A stretch of 49,497 nucleotides of DNA from Reyranella sp. (lineage in GTDB: Bacteria; Pseudomonadota; Alphaproteobacteria; Reyranellales; Reyranellaceae). The notes beneath the pieces were generated by a model, which was given only the letters and a program-made list of their open reading frames with translations, searched no databases and had not been told where the DNA came from. Made by a program: the position numbers and the translations under genes. Each line of letters begins with the position of its first letter. The stretch's first letter is position 1. The stretch is from contig JAUXWB010000459.1 of NCBI GenBank assembly GCA_030684475.1, forward strand, positions 1 to 49,497, written 5' to 3'. Shown here one piece after another: positions 26,401 through 33,499 of the stretch.

Positions 26401-28468
26401 GCTGACGGGCAGCAACAGCTACAGCGGCACGACGACGATCTCGGCCGGCACCCTGAATATCGGCGTGGGCGGCACCGCCGGCTCGCTGGGAACCGGCGCA
26501 GTCGTCAATGACGGCACCCTCTTGTTCAATCGTTCCGATACGCTGACCGTCAACGGCGTGATCTCGGGCAGCGGCTCGCTGACCCAGGCCGGCACCGGCA
26601 AGACGATCCTGGCGGGCGGCCTCAGCGGCTACACCGGCACCACGACGATCTCGGCCGGCCAACTTCAGATCGGTAACGGCAGTACCAGCGGCACGGTCAC
26701 CGGCAATATCGTCAACAATGCCGTGCTCGATTTCGACCTGCCGAACACCACGACCTACACCGGCGTGATCTCGGGAACAGGTTCGGTGACGCAGAGCGGT
26801 ACGGGCACGCTGGTGTTGTCGGGGACAAATACCTACACCGGCCCGACCACGGTCTCGAACGGCCGACTGGCCGTCAACGGCAGCATCGCCAGCAACGTCA
26901 CGGTCGCCAGCGCCGGCAATCTCGGCGGCAGCGGCACCATCACCGGCAGCGTGGCGAACAACGGCATGCTCGCCCCTGGCAATTCGATCGGTACCCTCAC
27001 CGTGAACGGCTCCTTCACCCAGGCCGCCGGCAGCTCCTACGAGGTCGAGGTTGACGCCGGCGGCCAGGCCGACCGCCTCAATGTGATCGGAGCCCCCGGT
27101 ACCGCGACGATCAACGGCGGCACGGTGAACGTCGTGGCGGAGTCCGGTGTCTATGCGCCCAGCACAACCTACACCATTCTCAACGCTACCGGTGGGGTCA
27201 CGGGCACCTATGCGAGCGTCACCAGCAATTTCCCTTTTCTGCAGGCCTCGCTGGGCTACGACACCAACAATGTCTTTCTGACGCTCAAGCCCGGCGGCTT
27301 CGCGCGCGGGGCGCGGACCGCCAACCAGATGGCGGTCGGCGCCGCGCTCGACCAGAGTGTCGCGGGCTCGAGCGGCGACTTCGCCACGGTGATCGGCACC
27401 ATGTCGACGCTCACCCTCGCGCAGGGCCAGGCCGCGATGAACGCGATCAGCGGCCAGAATTATTCGGGCTTCGGGACCGCCAACATGGCCAGCGGCCTGT
27501 TGTTCATGAACGTGCTCGGCCAGCAGATGAGCGCCGCGCGCGGCGGATCAGGCGGCGGTACCCGCACGGTCCTGGCCCAGGCCTGCGATATTGCCTGTGA
27601 CGGCGAGGGTCCCAGCCCGTGGAGCCTGTGGGGCAGCGCGCTCGGCGGCACCGGCAGCATCGCCGGCAGCGGCAACGGCAATTCCGCGACGCTGACATAC
27701 AATGCCGGCGGCTTCGCCACCGGTGCCGACTATCGAATTGATCCGCGGTTGCTCGTCGGACTCGGGCTTGGATATGCGAATGGCTCGCAGTGGCTGAACG
27801 GCTTCTCCGGCCGCGGCACCAGCGACAGCTATCAGGCCAGTGTCTACGCCTCCTATGCCGGGCAGGCGTTCTACCTCGATACCCTGGCGGGCTACGGCTA
27901 CAACAACAACCAGATGACGCGGCAGATCGCGATCCCCGGCCTGCAGCCGCGCACCGCGATGGGCCAAGCCGGCGCCGACCAGTTCCTGGCCCAGGCCGAG
28001 GCCGGCTACAAGCTCGCGATCTACGCGCCGGCGGCGGCGACGCTGACGCCGTTTGCGCGTTTCCAGACCTCGACCGTGACCCAGGCCTCCTTCACCGAGA
28101 CCGGCGCCGGCTCGCTCAACCTCAAGGTGGCGCAGCAGACCACCAAGTCGATGCGCGGCACGCTCGGTGCCGAGCTGGCGGGCGCCGTCGATGCCGGCTG
28201 GCGGGACAAGCTGGCGCTGCAGCTCCGGCTGGGCTGGGTCCATGAATATGCCGATACGTCGCGGCCGGTGCTGGCTTCCTTCGCCGGGGCGCCCAGTGCC
28301 ACCTTCACCGTGTTCGGCGCGGCGCCGCAGCGCGACAGCGCCATCGTGGGTTTCGGCGCCAATACCGCGATTGCCGACAGCACGTCCCTCTATGTCCGCT
28401 ACGACGGCGAAGTCGGCACCGGCACCGACAGCCACTCGCTGTCAGCCGGACTCCGTCTGACGTGGTGA
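20438..28468 (+). CDS. Giant autotransporter with about 27 beta-strand (PATR-type) repeats
   Basis: A 2676-residue type V secretion protein. A signal peptide ends in VGTAHAQ (about residue 51). The passenger, residues 169 to about 2200, is a tandem array of 69-73-residue units built on LTGANTYSGTTTISAGTL ... LGTG ... NRSDALTVA ... ISGTG, the autotransporter-associated beta-strand repeat that folds as a beta-helix. A linker near 2283-2310 leads to the C-terminal beta-barrel (about 2390-2676), which ends in an alternating strand with terminal aromatic LRLTW, the usual BAM signal. Neither ATG 20438 nor ATG 20477 has a clear Shine-Dalgarno; 20477 gives a more standard 38-residue signal peptide. 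It likely acts in adhesion or biofilm formation (family inference). Monocistronic, after an AT-rich promoter region. Confidence 0.92.
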   Translation: MRTSYSMQICISKMKKSTKNRAGRTSRGRRAAGVVAAFSVVPASVGTAHAQNWLYVGTDYGHGPNWSTGVTPGAGQTATFNSAAPNQPIISGNFTIGTVDMTAGSLTITPTRTLTLQSAFNLTDASLLGGGALSLGAGSLLTAAGTSPVGIAPVISGTGAALITGSDVTFTGTNTYSGTTTVNSGGVLQLGSGGTTGTLGTGAVTNDGSLLFNRSNAYAVANIISGTGTVSQIGSGTTSLTGANTYSGTTTISDGILSIGNNGATGTLGTGDVVNNATLQLNRTNAFTVDNNISGTGALTKTTSGTNTTVTLTGTNSYSGTTTITEGILQIGDGGTSGTLGTGGIVTTGGTLRFNRSDALAVEGVISGTGAVSQFGAGTTTLTGANTYTGTTTISVGTLQVGDGGTSGTLGTGAIVNNSVLTLNRSDALAVSGTISGSGAVNQTGDGTTTLSANSTFSGGTTISAGTLQVGTGGTTGALGTGAVTNNAALVINRSNANTFANDISGTGTLTKLGAGVTSLTGANTYSGTTTISAGTLQIGAAAAAGSLGAGDVVNDATLAFNRSDDVTFGNNVSGTGALRKTNAGTSTTLTLTGSNSYSGTTTITEGTIQVGAGGTTGTLGTGGVVTTGGTLAFNRSDDIAVANLISGSGALSKLGANSLTLTGANTYSGATTISGGTLQIGDGGATGALGTGATTNSSSLLFNRSNALTVASAISGTGTVSQIGDGTTTLTGANSYSGTTTISAGILSVGAGGTVGTLGSGAVVNDGTLQLNRSNAITVANDISGTGGLTKLAAGTATLTGTNTYSGMTTISAGILEVGAGGTSGSLGAGDVTNNATLRFNRSDDIAVSNEISGTGALSKLGANTLTLTGANTYTGATTISAGTLSVGDGGTTGTLGTGATVNSGSLLLNRSDALTVAGAISGVGTVSQIGAGTTSLTGANTYSGTTTISAGTLSIGAGGATGALGTGATTNDAILQFDRTGALTVSSAISGTGTVNQVGTGTTTLTGANTYSGTTTISAGTLSIGAAGTVGTLGSGNVVNDGTLLINRSDAAFTVANDISGTGALTKSAAGTSSTLTLTGANSYSGTTTITEGILQIGDGGTTGTLGTGGVVTTGGTLRFNRSDALTVAGVISGTGAVSQFGDGLTTLTGANTYSGTTTISAGTLRVGDGGTNGTLGTGAVVNNAAMGFSRSNDITVANVISGTGTVSQIGDGTTILTGANTYSGITTISAGTLQVGAGGTVGQLGTGTVTNNANLAFNRSNAMTVANAISGTGTLTKLGAGTTSLTGANTYSGTTTISAGILSVGAGGTIGTLGTGDVANNATLQINRSDAITIANDISGTGALTKLGAGVATLTGTNTYSGMTTISVGTLNIGGGGASGTLGSGNVVNSGILLIDRMDAAFTVANNISGAGALIKSAAGADTTLTLTGTNSYSGTTTITEGTLQVGAGGMTGTLGTGAVVTTGGTLAFNRSDALTVSSLISGSGDVTQAGAGTTSLTGANTYSGTTTISAGTLSIGAGGTTGALGTGATTNSGSLLFNRSNALTVASAISGMGTVSQIGDGTTTLTGANSYSGTTTISAGILSVGAGGTVGTLGSGAVVNDGTLVISRSDAAITLANDISGTGALTKTNAGTNTTLTLTGTNSYSGTTTITEGILQIGAGGTTGTLGTGGVVTTGGTLRFNRSDALTVAGVISGTGAVSQFGAGTTTVSGANTYTGATTITTGALNIRNDTALGTTAGGVTVANGAALEIQNNITVGAEALSLNGTGIAAGGALRNVSGTNTYGGAITLSGGATRINSDAGSLTLNGAVGGAAQGLTVGGAGNTIFGGVIGTTTGTLTKDGSGTATLAATNTNTGVTTISDGTLQVGAGGTTGALGSGAVTNNAALAFNRSDNVTVANLISGSGTVTKLGAGTTSLTAANSYGGTTTISGGTLSIGAGGATGTLGSGAVVNNGTLQINRSNAITVANDISGTGALSKVGANALTLTGSNSYSGTTTISAGTLNIGVGGTAGSLGTGAVVNDGTLLFNRSDTLTVNGVISGSGSLTQAGTGKTILAGGLSGYTGTTTISAGQLQIGNGSTSGTVTGNIVNNAVLDFDLPNTTTYTGVISGTGSVTQSGTGTLVLSGTNTYTGPTTVSNGRLAVNGSIASNVTVASAGNLGGSGTITGSVANNGMLAPGNSIGTLTVNGSFTQAAGSSYEVEVDAGGQADRLNVIGAPGTATINGGTVNVVAESGVYAPSTTYTILNATGGVTGTYASVTSNFPFLQASLGYDTNNVFLTLKPGGFARGARTANQMAVGAALDQSVAGSSGDFATVIGTMSTLTLAQGQAAMNAISGQNYSGFGTANMASGLLFMNVLGQQMSAARGGSGGGTRTVLAQACDIACDGEGPSPWSLWGSALGGTGSIAGSGNGNSATLTYNAGGFATGADYRIDPRLLVGLGLGYANGSQWLNGFSGRGTSDSYQASVYASYAGQAFYLDTLAGYGYNNNQMTRQIAIPGLQPRTAMGQAGADQFLAQAEAGYKLAIYAPAAATLTPFARFQTSTVTQASFTETGAGSLNLKVAQQTTKSMRGTLGAELAGAVDAGWRDKLALQLRLGWVHEYADTSRPVLASFAGAPSATFTVFGAAPQRDSAIVGFGANTAIADSTSLYVRYDGEVGTGTDSHSLSAGLRLTW
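22497..22746 (+). repeat. Recent internal duplication, copy A
   Basis: This 250-bp segment matches 25011-25260 with seven differences by my count (about 97% identity), far above the identity between ordinary units. The copies are 2514 bp apart, exactly twelve repeat units. Confidence 0.8.
25011..25260 (+). repeat. Recent internal duplication, copy B
   Basis: Copy of 22497-22746, in the same orientation and in register with the repeat frame. The spacing equals twelve units, which fits unequal recombination or gene conversion within the array. Confidence 0.8.
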
Positions 28469-29001
28469 CGGCGGCCTGGTGCGGGACGGCATCCGGTTGA
28501 AACGGCAAGCCGAGTGCTGGCACTGCCAGCATCCGCTCACGCGAATGTGAACGGTCAAAAATTGCAAGTTCAGCAGGAAATGGACTATGTTTCTGGCAGG
28601 CTGGCGGTTGGACCGCGCCAGTTCTCCTACATAAGCATGACCCGCCCGCGCACGCCGCGGGTTGACGCGTACGCGAGGGTGGAGCTTGCCTCGGATGGTA
28701 CGTCACGCCAGGCCGACTGAGTCCGGATTGAGCCCGTCCCCTACCGAAGTCCGAACAAGGTCGGAACGGACGTATGGCGCTGCCTGCGGCAGGCGCGCCG
28801 GGCTGTGACACGGGAAGAAGAAACGATGTCTAAAAAGCCCGTGATTCCGGGCTCGGCCCGGACTCCGAGCATGTGCGTGTCACAACATTTGTCACAACTT
28901 GGTGTGACACGAGCGTGTGACACGCGGTCAGGACGACGGCTCCCCGGCGTGCGGGGAGCTGGCTTCGGCAGGGACGACGGACGAACCTGGGCGGGCCCGG
29001 T
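28469..29001. other. Intergenic region with TGTGACAC motif cluster
   Basis: No convincing gene in 530 bp. A 7-bp stem, 3-base loop hairpin (TGCTGGC-ACT-GCCAGCA, 28515-28531) follows the autotransporter stop without a T-run and may be a weak terminator. Between 28804 and 28923 the octamer TGTGACAC or its near complement TGTCACAA occurs five times: at 28804 and 28903 and 28916 in one orientation, and at 28878 and 28890 in the other. The inner copies can pair (28877-28884 with 28903-28910). Confidence 0.5.
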
Positions 29002-29835
29002 CTAGGCGCGGAACTGCTTCCGGTCGGTGCCGGAGTAGAGCGCCTTCACCGAACGTTCGGTGGCGTCGCGATGGGCGGCGAGCGCGGCCGGATCGAGATC
29101 GGCCCGCGGCTCGGGTTCCAGGTCGAAGTTGCCATGGCTATCGCGGCCGCGCACCAGCATGGCGGAGTCGCGCACTTTCAGCTGGCGCACGTGAGGCGGG
29201 ATGTAGCGGATGGCGAAGCCGATGCGGCGGTCGTCGGTCGTGTTGGGCCCCGAGCCGTGCACCAGCAGCACGTGGTGCAGCGACATTTCCCCGGCCTTGA
29301 GCGTCACGTCGACACCGGCGCCGTCGGGCACGTCGACGGCGATCTCCTGGCCACGGGTCAGGAGGTTGTTCTGGTCGAAGGTGTCGCGGTGCTCGAGCTG
29401 GTTCCTGAGGTGGCTCCCCGGCCAGAACTTCATGGCGCCGCTGGCCACCGGCGCGTCGGCGAAGGCGACCCAGGCGGTGATCACGTCGTCGGTGCTGAGG
29501 CCCCAGTAGGTCGCGTCCTGGTGCCACGACACGAACGCGGGCGAGTGGGCCTCCTTGGTGAAGAAGGTGGTGCTCCAGCACAGGATGTCGGGCCCGATCA
29601 CGTCCTCGACAGCGTCGAGGATGGCGGGATGGCGCGCCAGTTCGTTGGCCCAGGTGTAGAGCAGATGGACCTTGTGGCGGCGGTCGCCGGCCAGCGGTCC
29701 GCCGGCCGACCGTTCGGCCGCTTCCAGCCGGTCGCGATACGATCGCGCCTCCCCCGCCGACAGGACGCGGACGGGAAAGTGGTAGCCGTCGCGGCGGTAC
29801 TGCGCGACCGCTTCGGTGCTGAGACGCTTGGCCAT
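29002..29835 (-). CDS. Phytanoyl-CoA dioxygenase (PhyH) family protein
   Basis: A 277-residue Fe(II)/2-oxoglutarate dioxygenase. The iron-binding triad is visible as H105 and D107 in SWHQDATYWG and H193 in VLLVHGSGPN, with an arginine (R203/R204) for the 2-oxoglutarate carboxylate. The FWPGSHL segment (137-143) is the family's typical turn before the last strands. Such enzymes hydroxylate small lipophilic or acidic metabolites. It is the last gene of the six-gene porin-to-PhyH operon, starting 11 bp after the ABM-protein stop. An oxidative step in the same catabolic route as the molybdenum hydroxylase is likely; the substrate is unknown. Confidence 0.9.
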   Translation of the reverse strand: MAKRLSTEAVAQYRRDGYHFPVRVLSAGEARSYRDRLEAAERSAGGPLAGDRRHKVHLLYTWANELARHPAILDAVEDVIGPDILCWSTTFFTKEAHSPAFVSWHQDATYWGLSTDDVITAWVAFADAPVASGAMKFWPGSHLRNQLEHRDTFDQNNLLTRGQEIAVDVPDGAGVDVTLKAGEMSLHHVLLVHGSGPNTTDDRRIGFAIRYIPPHVRQLKVRDSAMLVRGRDSHGNFDLEPEPRADLDPAALAAHRDATERSVKALYSGTDRKQFRA

Positions 29836-29846
29836 GGATGCCTCTT

Positions 29847-30788
29847 TCAGAACAGGCGCCAGAAGGCGACCACCATGATGGCATACAGGACCAGGATGAT
29901 GACAGCGCCGAGGATGTGGGTCCGCATCGCGGTATCAGGGGAAGCGGGTCGCAGCCACCAGCCGAAGTGTCCGGCGATCCACGGCACGAGAAAGCCCGTC
30001 AGGCCGACGCTCACGATGTTTCCGAGAAACAGCGAGACGGCGAACGACAGGCCGAGCACATTGCTGAACAGCGGCGTGCCGACGAAGACCCCGAACAGGA
30101 AGACGATCGGGTAGAGCATCAGCAGGACCAGCATGTCCATCTTCCACACCGGCAGCGGCGCGGCATCCGGTCCGGCGCTGTCGCGGAACCATTGCTCGAA
30201 GCCGGTGCCCATGCGGGCGTGGAATTCCTCCGTGAACGGGTCAGCTTCCTCGATGAGCTTCTTGCGCACTGGCGAATCGAGCCAAGCCTGCAGGTTGGCC
30301 TGGCTGTCGAAACGCAGGATGGTGACGTAGTCGTCCTGGATGCCGGGCACCGGCGGCTCGAAGCGATAGCCCTGCATGCCGGGGGCCTTGGATTGGGCGG
30401 CGGCGATCTTGCGCTCCCAGGCCCGGTACTCGGCTTCCCTGCCGGGCTTGACCCGGGTGCTGATCACGGCCGAGACCGGAGCGGGCTTCCGGCCACCGTC
30501 GTCGTCGCGCACGATGTGCACGTCGTCGCGGCCGATCAGGAACGGCGCCGCGCCCTCGATGCGCGTCTGTCGCTCGGGCGAGGCCAGCCAGCGCTGCGCG
30601 TCCTCCATGGCGTGGAAGCGCTGCAGGATGACCCAGTCGACCTGCAGCGGCGGGTTGGGCGGCATCAGTCGCTGCTCGACGAAACCCGGGAAGCTGGCGA
30701 TGAGGTTACTCGTCTCGCCCTGCCAGCGTGCGAAGTCCTCCGACCGCTCCGGTCGCACGCTGGTCTGGGTGACGATGCTGACGGTCAT
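29847..30788 (-). CDS. Double ABM-domain membrane protein (antibiotic biosynthesis monooxygenase family)
   Basis: A 313-residue protein with two tandem ferredoxin-like ABM domains: residues 1-95 (VTQTSVRPERSEDFARWQ ... PGFVEQRLMPP ... WVILQRFHAMEDAQRWL) and 103-205 (ISTRVKPGREAEYRAWE ... PGMQGYRFEPP ... YVTILRFDSQANLQAWL). Three hydrophobic segments follow (about 216-240, 245-275, 287-312). Tandem ABM plus a membrane anchor is known in a family of conserved hypothetical proteins. ABM domains bind or oxidise small organics without cofactor, but activity cannot be assumed. Its start overlaps the stop of the molybdoenzyme gene (ATGA), so it is coupled to it. Confidence 0.85.
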   Translation of the reverse strand: MTVSIVTQTSVRPERSEDFARWQGETSNLIASFPGFVEQRLMPPNPPLQVDWVILQRFHAMEDAQRWLASPERQTRIEGAAPFLIGRDDVHIVRDDDGGRKPAPVSAVISTRVKPGREAEYRAWERKIAAAQSKAPGMQGYRFEPPVPGIQDDYVTILRFDSQANLQAWLDSPVRKKLIEEADPFTEEFHARMGTGFEQWFRDSAGPDAAPLPVWKMDMLVLLMLYPIVFLFGVFVGTPLFSNVLGLSFAVSLFLGNIVSVGLTGFLVPWIAGHFGWWLRPASPDTAMRTHILGAVIILVLYAIMVVAFWRLF

Positions 30789-33499
30789 TTTGCCTTACCC
30801 AGCTTGCTGAACAGGCGGTCCGGCGTGAAAGGCAGGTGGGCGAAGCGAACGCCCGTGGCATTGGCCAGCGCGTTCGACACCGCCGGCGCCACCGGGTTGA
30901 TGCCACACTCGCCCTGGGACTTGGCGCCCAGAGGCCCGATCGAATCGATCGTATCGGCGAAGAAGATGTCGGTGTGCGGCGTGTCGGCGAAGGTCGGCAC
31001 GCGGCAGTTGCGCAATTGCGGGTTCACCATGTGGCCCTCGTCGTGGACCATGTTCTCGACCAACGCCCAGCCGTAGCCCATGGCGACGGCGCCGTCGAGC
31101 TGGCCGCGGCATTGCATGGGGTTGATCGGGCGGCCGATGTCGGCGGCATGCACGCTGTGCAGGATGCGGATCTCGCCGGTGATGCGGTGAACCGCCAGAC
31201 GCACGCCCTGCACGTTGAAGGCGATGGTGCGCGGCGACAGGTAGGCCCTGCGGCTTACCGTGAAGCGATGATTGACCTTGGCGCCGGCGGCATGGAGCTC
31301 GGTCAGCAGGATTCGCTTGTTGCCACAGACGACCGCGTCGTTGTCGAGCCGGCACTTGCTGAGTTCGACGCCGGTATGACGGACGGCGAAGGCAAGGATG
31401 TCGTCGCGCATCGCCTCGGCGGTGATGAGGACGGCCTTGCCCGCCACCACCGTGCCAGTGCTGGCGAAGGTGCCGGTATCGTAGGGCGTGCGGTCGGTGT
31501 CGGCATTTATGATGTCGACGTCGCGGGCGCGCACGCCGACGATGGAAGCGGCAATCTGCTTGTGGGCGGTCGTGATGCCGTTGCCCATCTCGCTGGAGCC
31601 GCAGGCAAGGTGGTAGGTGCCGTCGGCCAGGAGCTGCATCTCGGCGCCGGAGCGGTGCTCGGTCGGCGGACCGCATTCCAGCATGGCGAGCGCCACGCCG
31701 GTGCCCTCGGCCCATTCCTTGCCGTCCGGCTTGGCAACGCCGTTGCCCTTGGCGAGTTCTTTCTCGACGATGTCGAGGCACTGGTTGATGCCGTGGCTGC
31801 CGAAGCTCGCGTCGCCGGGCTCCTTCCAGATCGATTCGACATTGTCGCCGGGCTGCACGACGTTTTTGCGCCGCATCTCGACCGGGTCGATGCCTAGGAG
31901 ACCCGCCAACTCGTCGATGGCGCATTCCATCGCGAAAGTGGTCTGCGAGGCGCCGTAGCCCCTGAAGCCGCCGCCCGGGACCATGTTGGTGTAGACGACG
32001 TGGCCCACGCCCTTCTTGTTCTCGCAGCGATAGGCCGCGATCGGGCTCGCCATGGCCGCGGCGAGGGTCTCGCTGGCGTGATTGCCGTAGGCGCCGGTGT
32101 TCGACACGACCTGGACATCGAGCGCAGTCAGCGTGCCGTCCTTCCTGGCGCCGATCCTGACCTTGGTCGTCATCTGGTGCCGCGTCGTGGCGCCGATGAA
32201 TTCGTCTTCGCGGGTCCATTCCCATTTCACCGGACGTCCGCCGAGCTTCATGGTGGCGAACAGGGGCAGGTCTTCCGACACCATCTCCTGCTTACCGCCG
32301 AAGCCACCGCCGACCCGTTCGGTGAAGACGTGAATCTCGCGGGCCGGCACGCCCATCAGGTAGGCGAGTTTCGTCCGGACGGGGAAGGGCCCCTGCGAAC
32401 TGGTGCGCACATGCCAGCGGCCGTCCTCGCCCTTCCAGGCGATCGAGCCGTGGGTCTCGAGATGGACATGCTGCACCCGCGACGTCGAGTAGGTTTGCTC
32501 GTGGACGGCGTCGGCTTCCTTGAAACCCTTGGCCACGTCACCGATCTCGCCCTGGAGCGTGCAGAAGATATTGCCGTTCTGGGTGACGACCTCTTTCTTG
32601 TCGTGCAATTGAGGCGCGCCCGGCTCCATTGCGGCGACCGGGTCGAACACAGCGGGCAGGATCTCGTACTCGACCTGCAGCGCGCGCACACCGGCTTCGG
32701 CGGCGGCTTCGGTCTCGCCGATCACCATGGCGATGCGCTGGCCGACGAAGCGCGCCACGTTGTCCAGCATATAGGTGTCGTCGGGATCGACGAGATGGTC
32801 TTCGTGCAGCGCGGTGCTGTAGAGCCGGCGCGGCAGGTCTTCCCATGTATAGACCGCGACGACGCCCGGGACGGCCGTGGCCTTGGTCCGGTCGATGCTC
32901 TTGATGCGCGCGTGGGCATGCGGCGAGCGCAGGACCTTGAGGTGCAGCAATCCATCGATCGCGACATCCATCGTGTAGTGGGCCTTGCCGGTCAAGATGG
33001 CGTCGGTGAACGGGTTGGGCAGGTTGGCGCCGCAGGCCTTGCCGGCAACGTCCTCCTCGATGTTGCTCTTGCCGCGCAGCGCGTCGACGATCGAGCGGTA
33101 GCCGGTGCAGCGGCAGATATTGCCCTTGAGCGCATGCGGCAGGTCGGCCTTGTGCGCCTCGTCGAACGCCGCGGAGGCCGTCGTCATCATCATGCCGGCG
33201 GCGCAGTAGCCGCACTGGAAGGCCTGGGCGTCGTGGAAGGCCTTCTGAATGGGATGCATCTCGCCGTCCTTGGCGAGGCCCTCGATGGTCGTGATCTTGC
33301 GGCCCTCGCCGCGGAAGGCGGGGACCAGGCAGGAATGGAAAGGCTTGCCGTCCAGCCACACCGTGCACGCGCCGCAGTCGCCGGCATCGCAGCCTTTCTT
33401 GACGCCGAATATCTCCAGGTCGCGCAGGAAAGTGCGCAGGCACTGGCCGGGCTTCGGTTCGGCCGAGTACCGACGGCCATTGACCTCGTAGTTGCTCAT
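30785..33499 (-). CDS. Fused [2Fe-2S]/molybdopterin hydroxylase (xanthine oxidase family)
   Basis: A 904-residue single-chain molybdenum hydroxylase. The plant-type [2Fe-2S] cluster is bound by C37, C42, C45 and C57 (GCDAGDCGACTV). The second cluster is bound by C96, C99, C129 and C131 (QCGYC ... CRCTGY). The large Mo-binding part shows RVGGGFGGKQE, PGGGFRGYGASQ and the active-site glutamate in KSQGECGINP near the C-terminus. Length and single-chain layout resemble Desulfovibrio aldehyde oxidoreductase (Mop, 907 residues), but here a FAD subunit gene overlaps its start by 4 bp. The frame is open 580 bp upstream; the ATG at 33499 fits the family. Substrate unknown, probably an aldehyde or N-heterocycle. 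Confidence 0.92.
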   Translation of the reverse strand: MSNYEVNGRRYSAEPKPGQCLRTFLRDLEIFGVKKGCDAGDCGACTVWLDGKPFHSCLVPAFRGEGRKITTIEGLAKDGEMHPIQKAFHDAQAFQCGYCAAGMMMTTASAAFDEAHKADLPHALKGNICRCTGYRSIVDALRGKSNIEEDVAGKACGANLPNPFTDAILTGKAHYTMDVAIDGLLHLKVLRSPHAHARIKSIDRTKATAVPGVVAVYTWEDLPRRLYSTALHEDHLVDPDDTYMLDNVARFVGQRIAMVIGETEAAAEAGVRALQVEYEILPAVFDPVAAMEPGAPQLHDKKEVVTQNGNIFCTLQGEIGDVAKGFKEADAVHEQTYSTSRVQHVHLETHGSIAWKGEDGRWHVRTSSQGPFPVRTKLAYLMGVPAREIHVFTERVGGGFGGKQEMVSEDLPLFATMKLGGRPVKWEWTREDEFIGATTRHQMTTKVRIGARKDGTLTALDVQVVSNTGAYGNHASETLAAAMASPIAAYRCENKKGVGHVVYTNMVPGGGFRGYGASQTTFAMECAIDELAGLLGIDPVEMRRKNVVQPGDNVESIWKEPGDASFGSHGINQCLDIVEKELAKGNGVAKPDGKEWAEGTGVALAMLECGPPTEHRSGAEMQLLADGTYHLACGSSEMGNGITTAHKQIAASIVGVRARDVDIINADTDRTPYDTGTFASTGTVVAGKAVLITAEAMRDDILAFAVRHTGVELSKCRLDNDAVVCGNKRILLTELHAAGAKVNHRFTVSRRAYLSPRTIAFNVQGVRLAVHRITGEIRILHSVHAADIGRPINPMQCRGQLDGAVAMGYGWALVENMVHDEGHMVNPQLRNCRVPTFADTPHTDIFFADTIDSIGPLGAKSQGECGINPVAPAVSNALANATGVRFAHLPFTPDRLFSKLGKAK

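Larger units (their letters stand above)
20945..27000 (+). repeat. Tandem array of about 27 repeats of 207-219 bp (autotransporter passenger)
   Basis: Units are mostly 207 bp (69 codons). A longer 216-219-bp class carries an extra TLT-type insertion. The long units (second, sixth, thirteenth, eighteenth and twenty-first) are each followed by a variant with ITEG and VVTTGGTL, giving a second-order pattern. One stretch (about 25570-26000) is degenerate and longer. The DNA repeats keep the complementary strand open, producing spurious 66-71-codon antisense frames. Confidence 0.9.

Noticed and set aside
20614..26662. Many 60-137-codon and one 433-codon minus-strand open frames through the autotransporter
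   Set aside because: They recur with the 207-bp period and are by-products of repeat codon usage; they have no ribosome binding sites or recognisable domains.
20945..27000. Regularly spaced repeats resembling a CRISPR array or a satellite array
   Set aside because: The period is 207-219 bp, the repeats stay in one reading frame and encode a known beta-strand repeat, and there are no short repeats with unique spacers.
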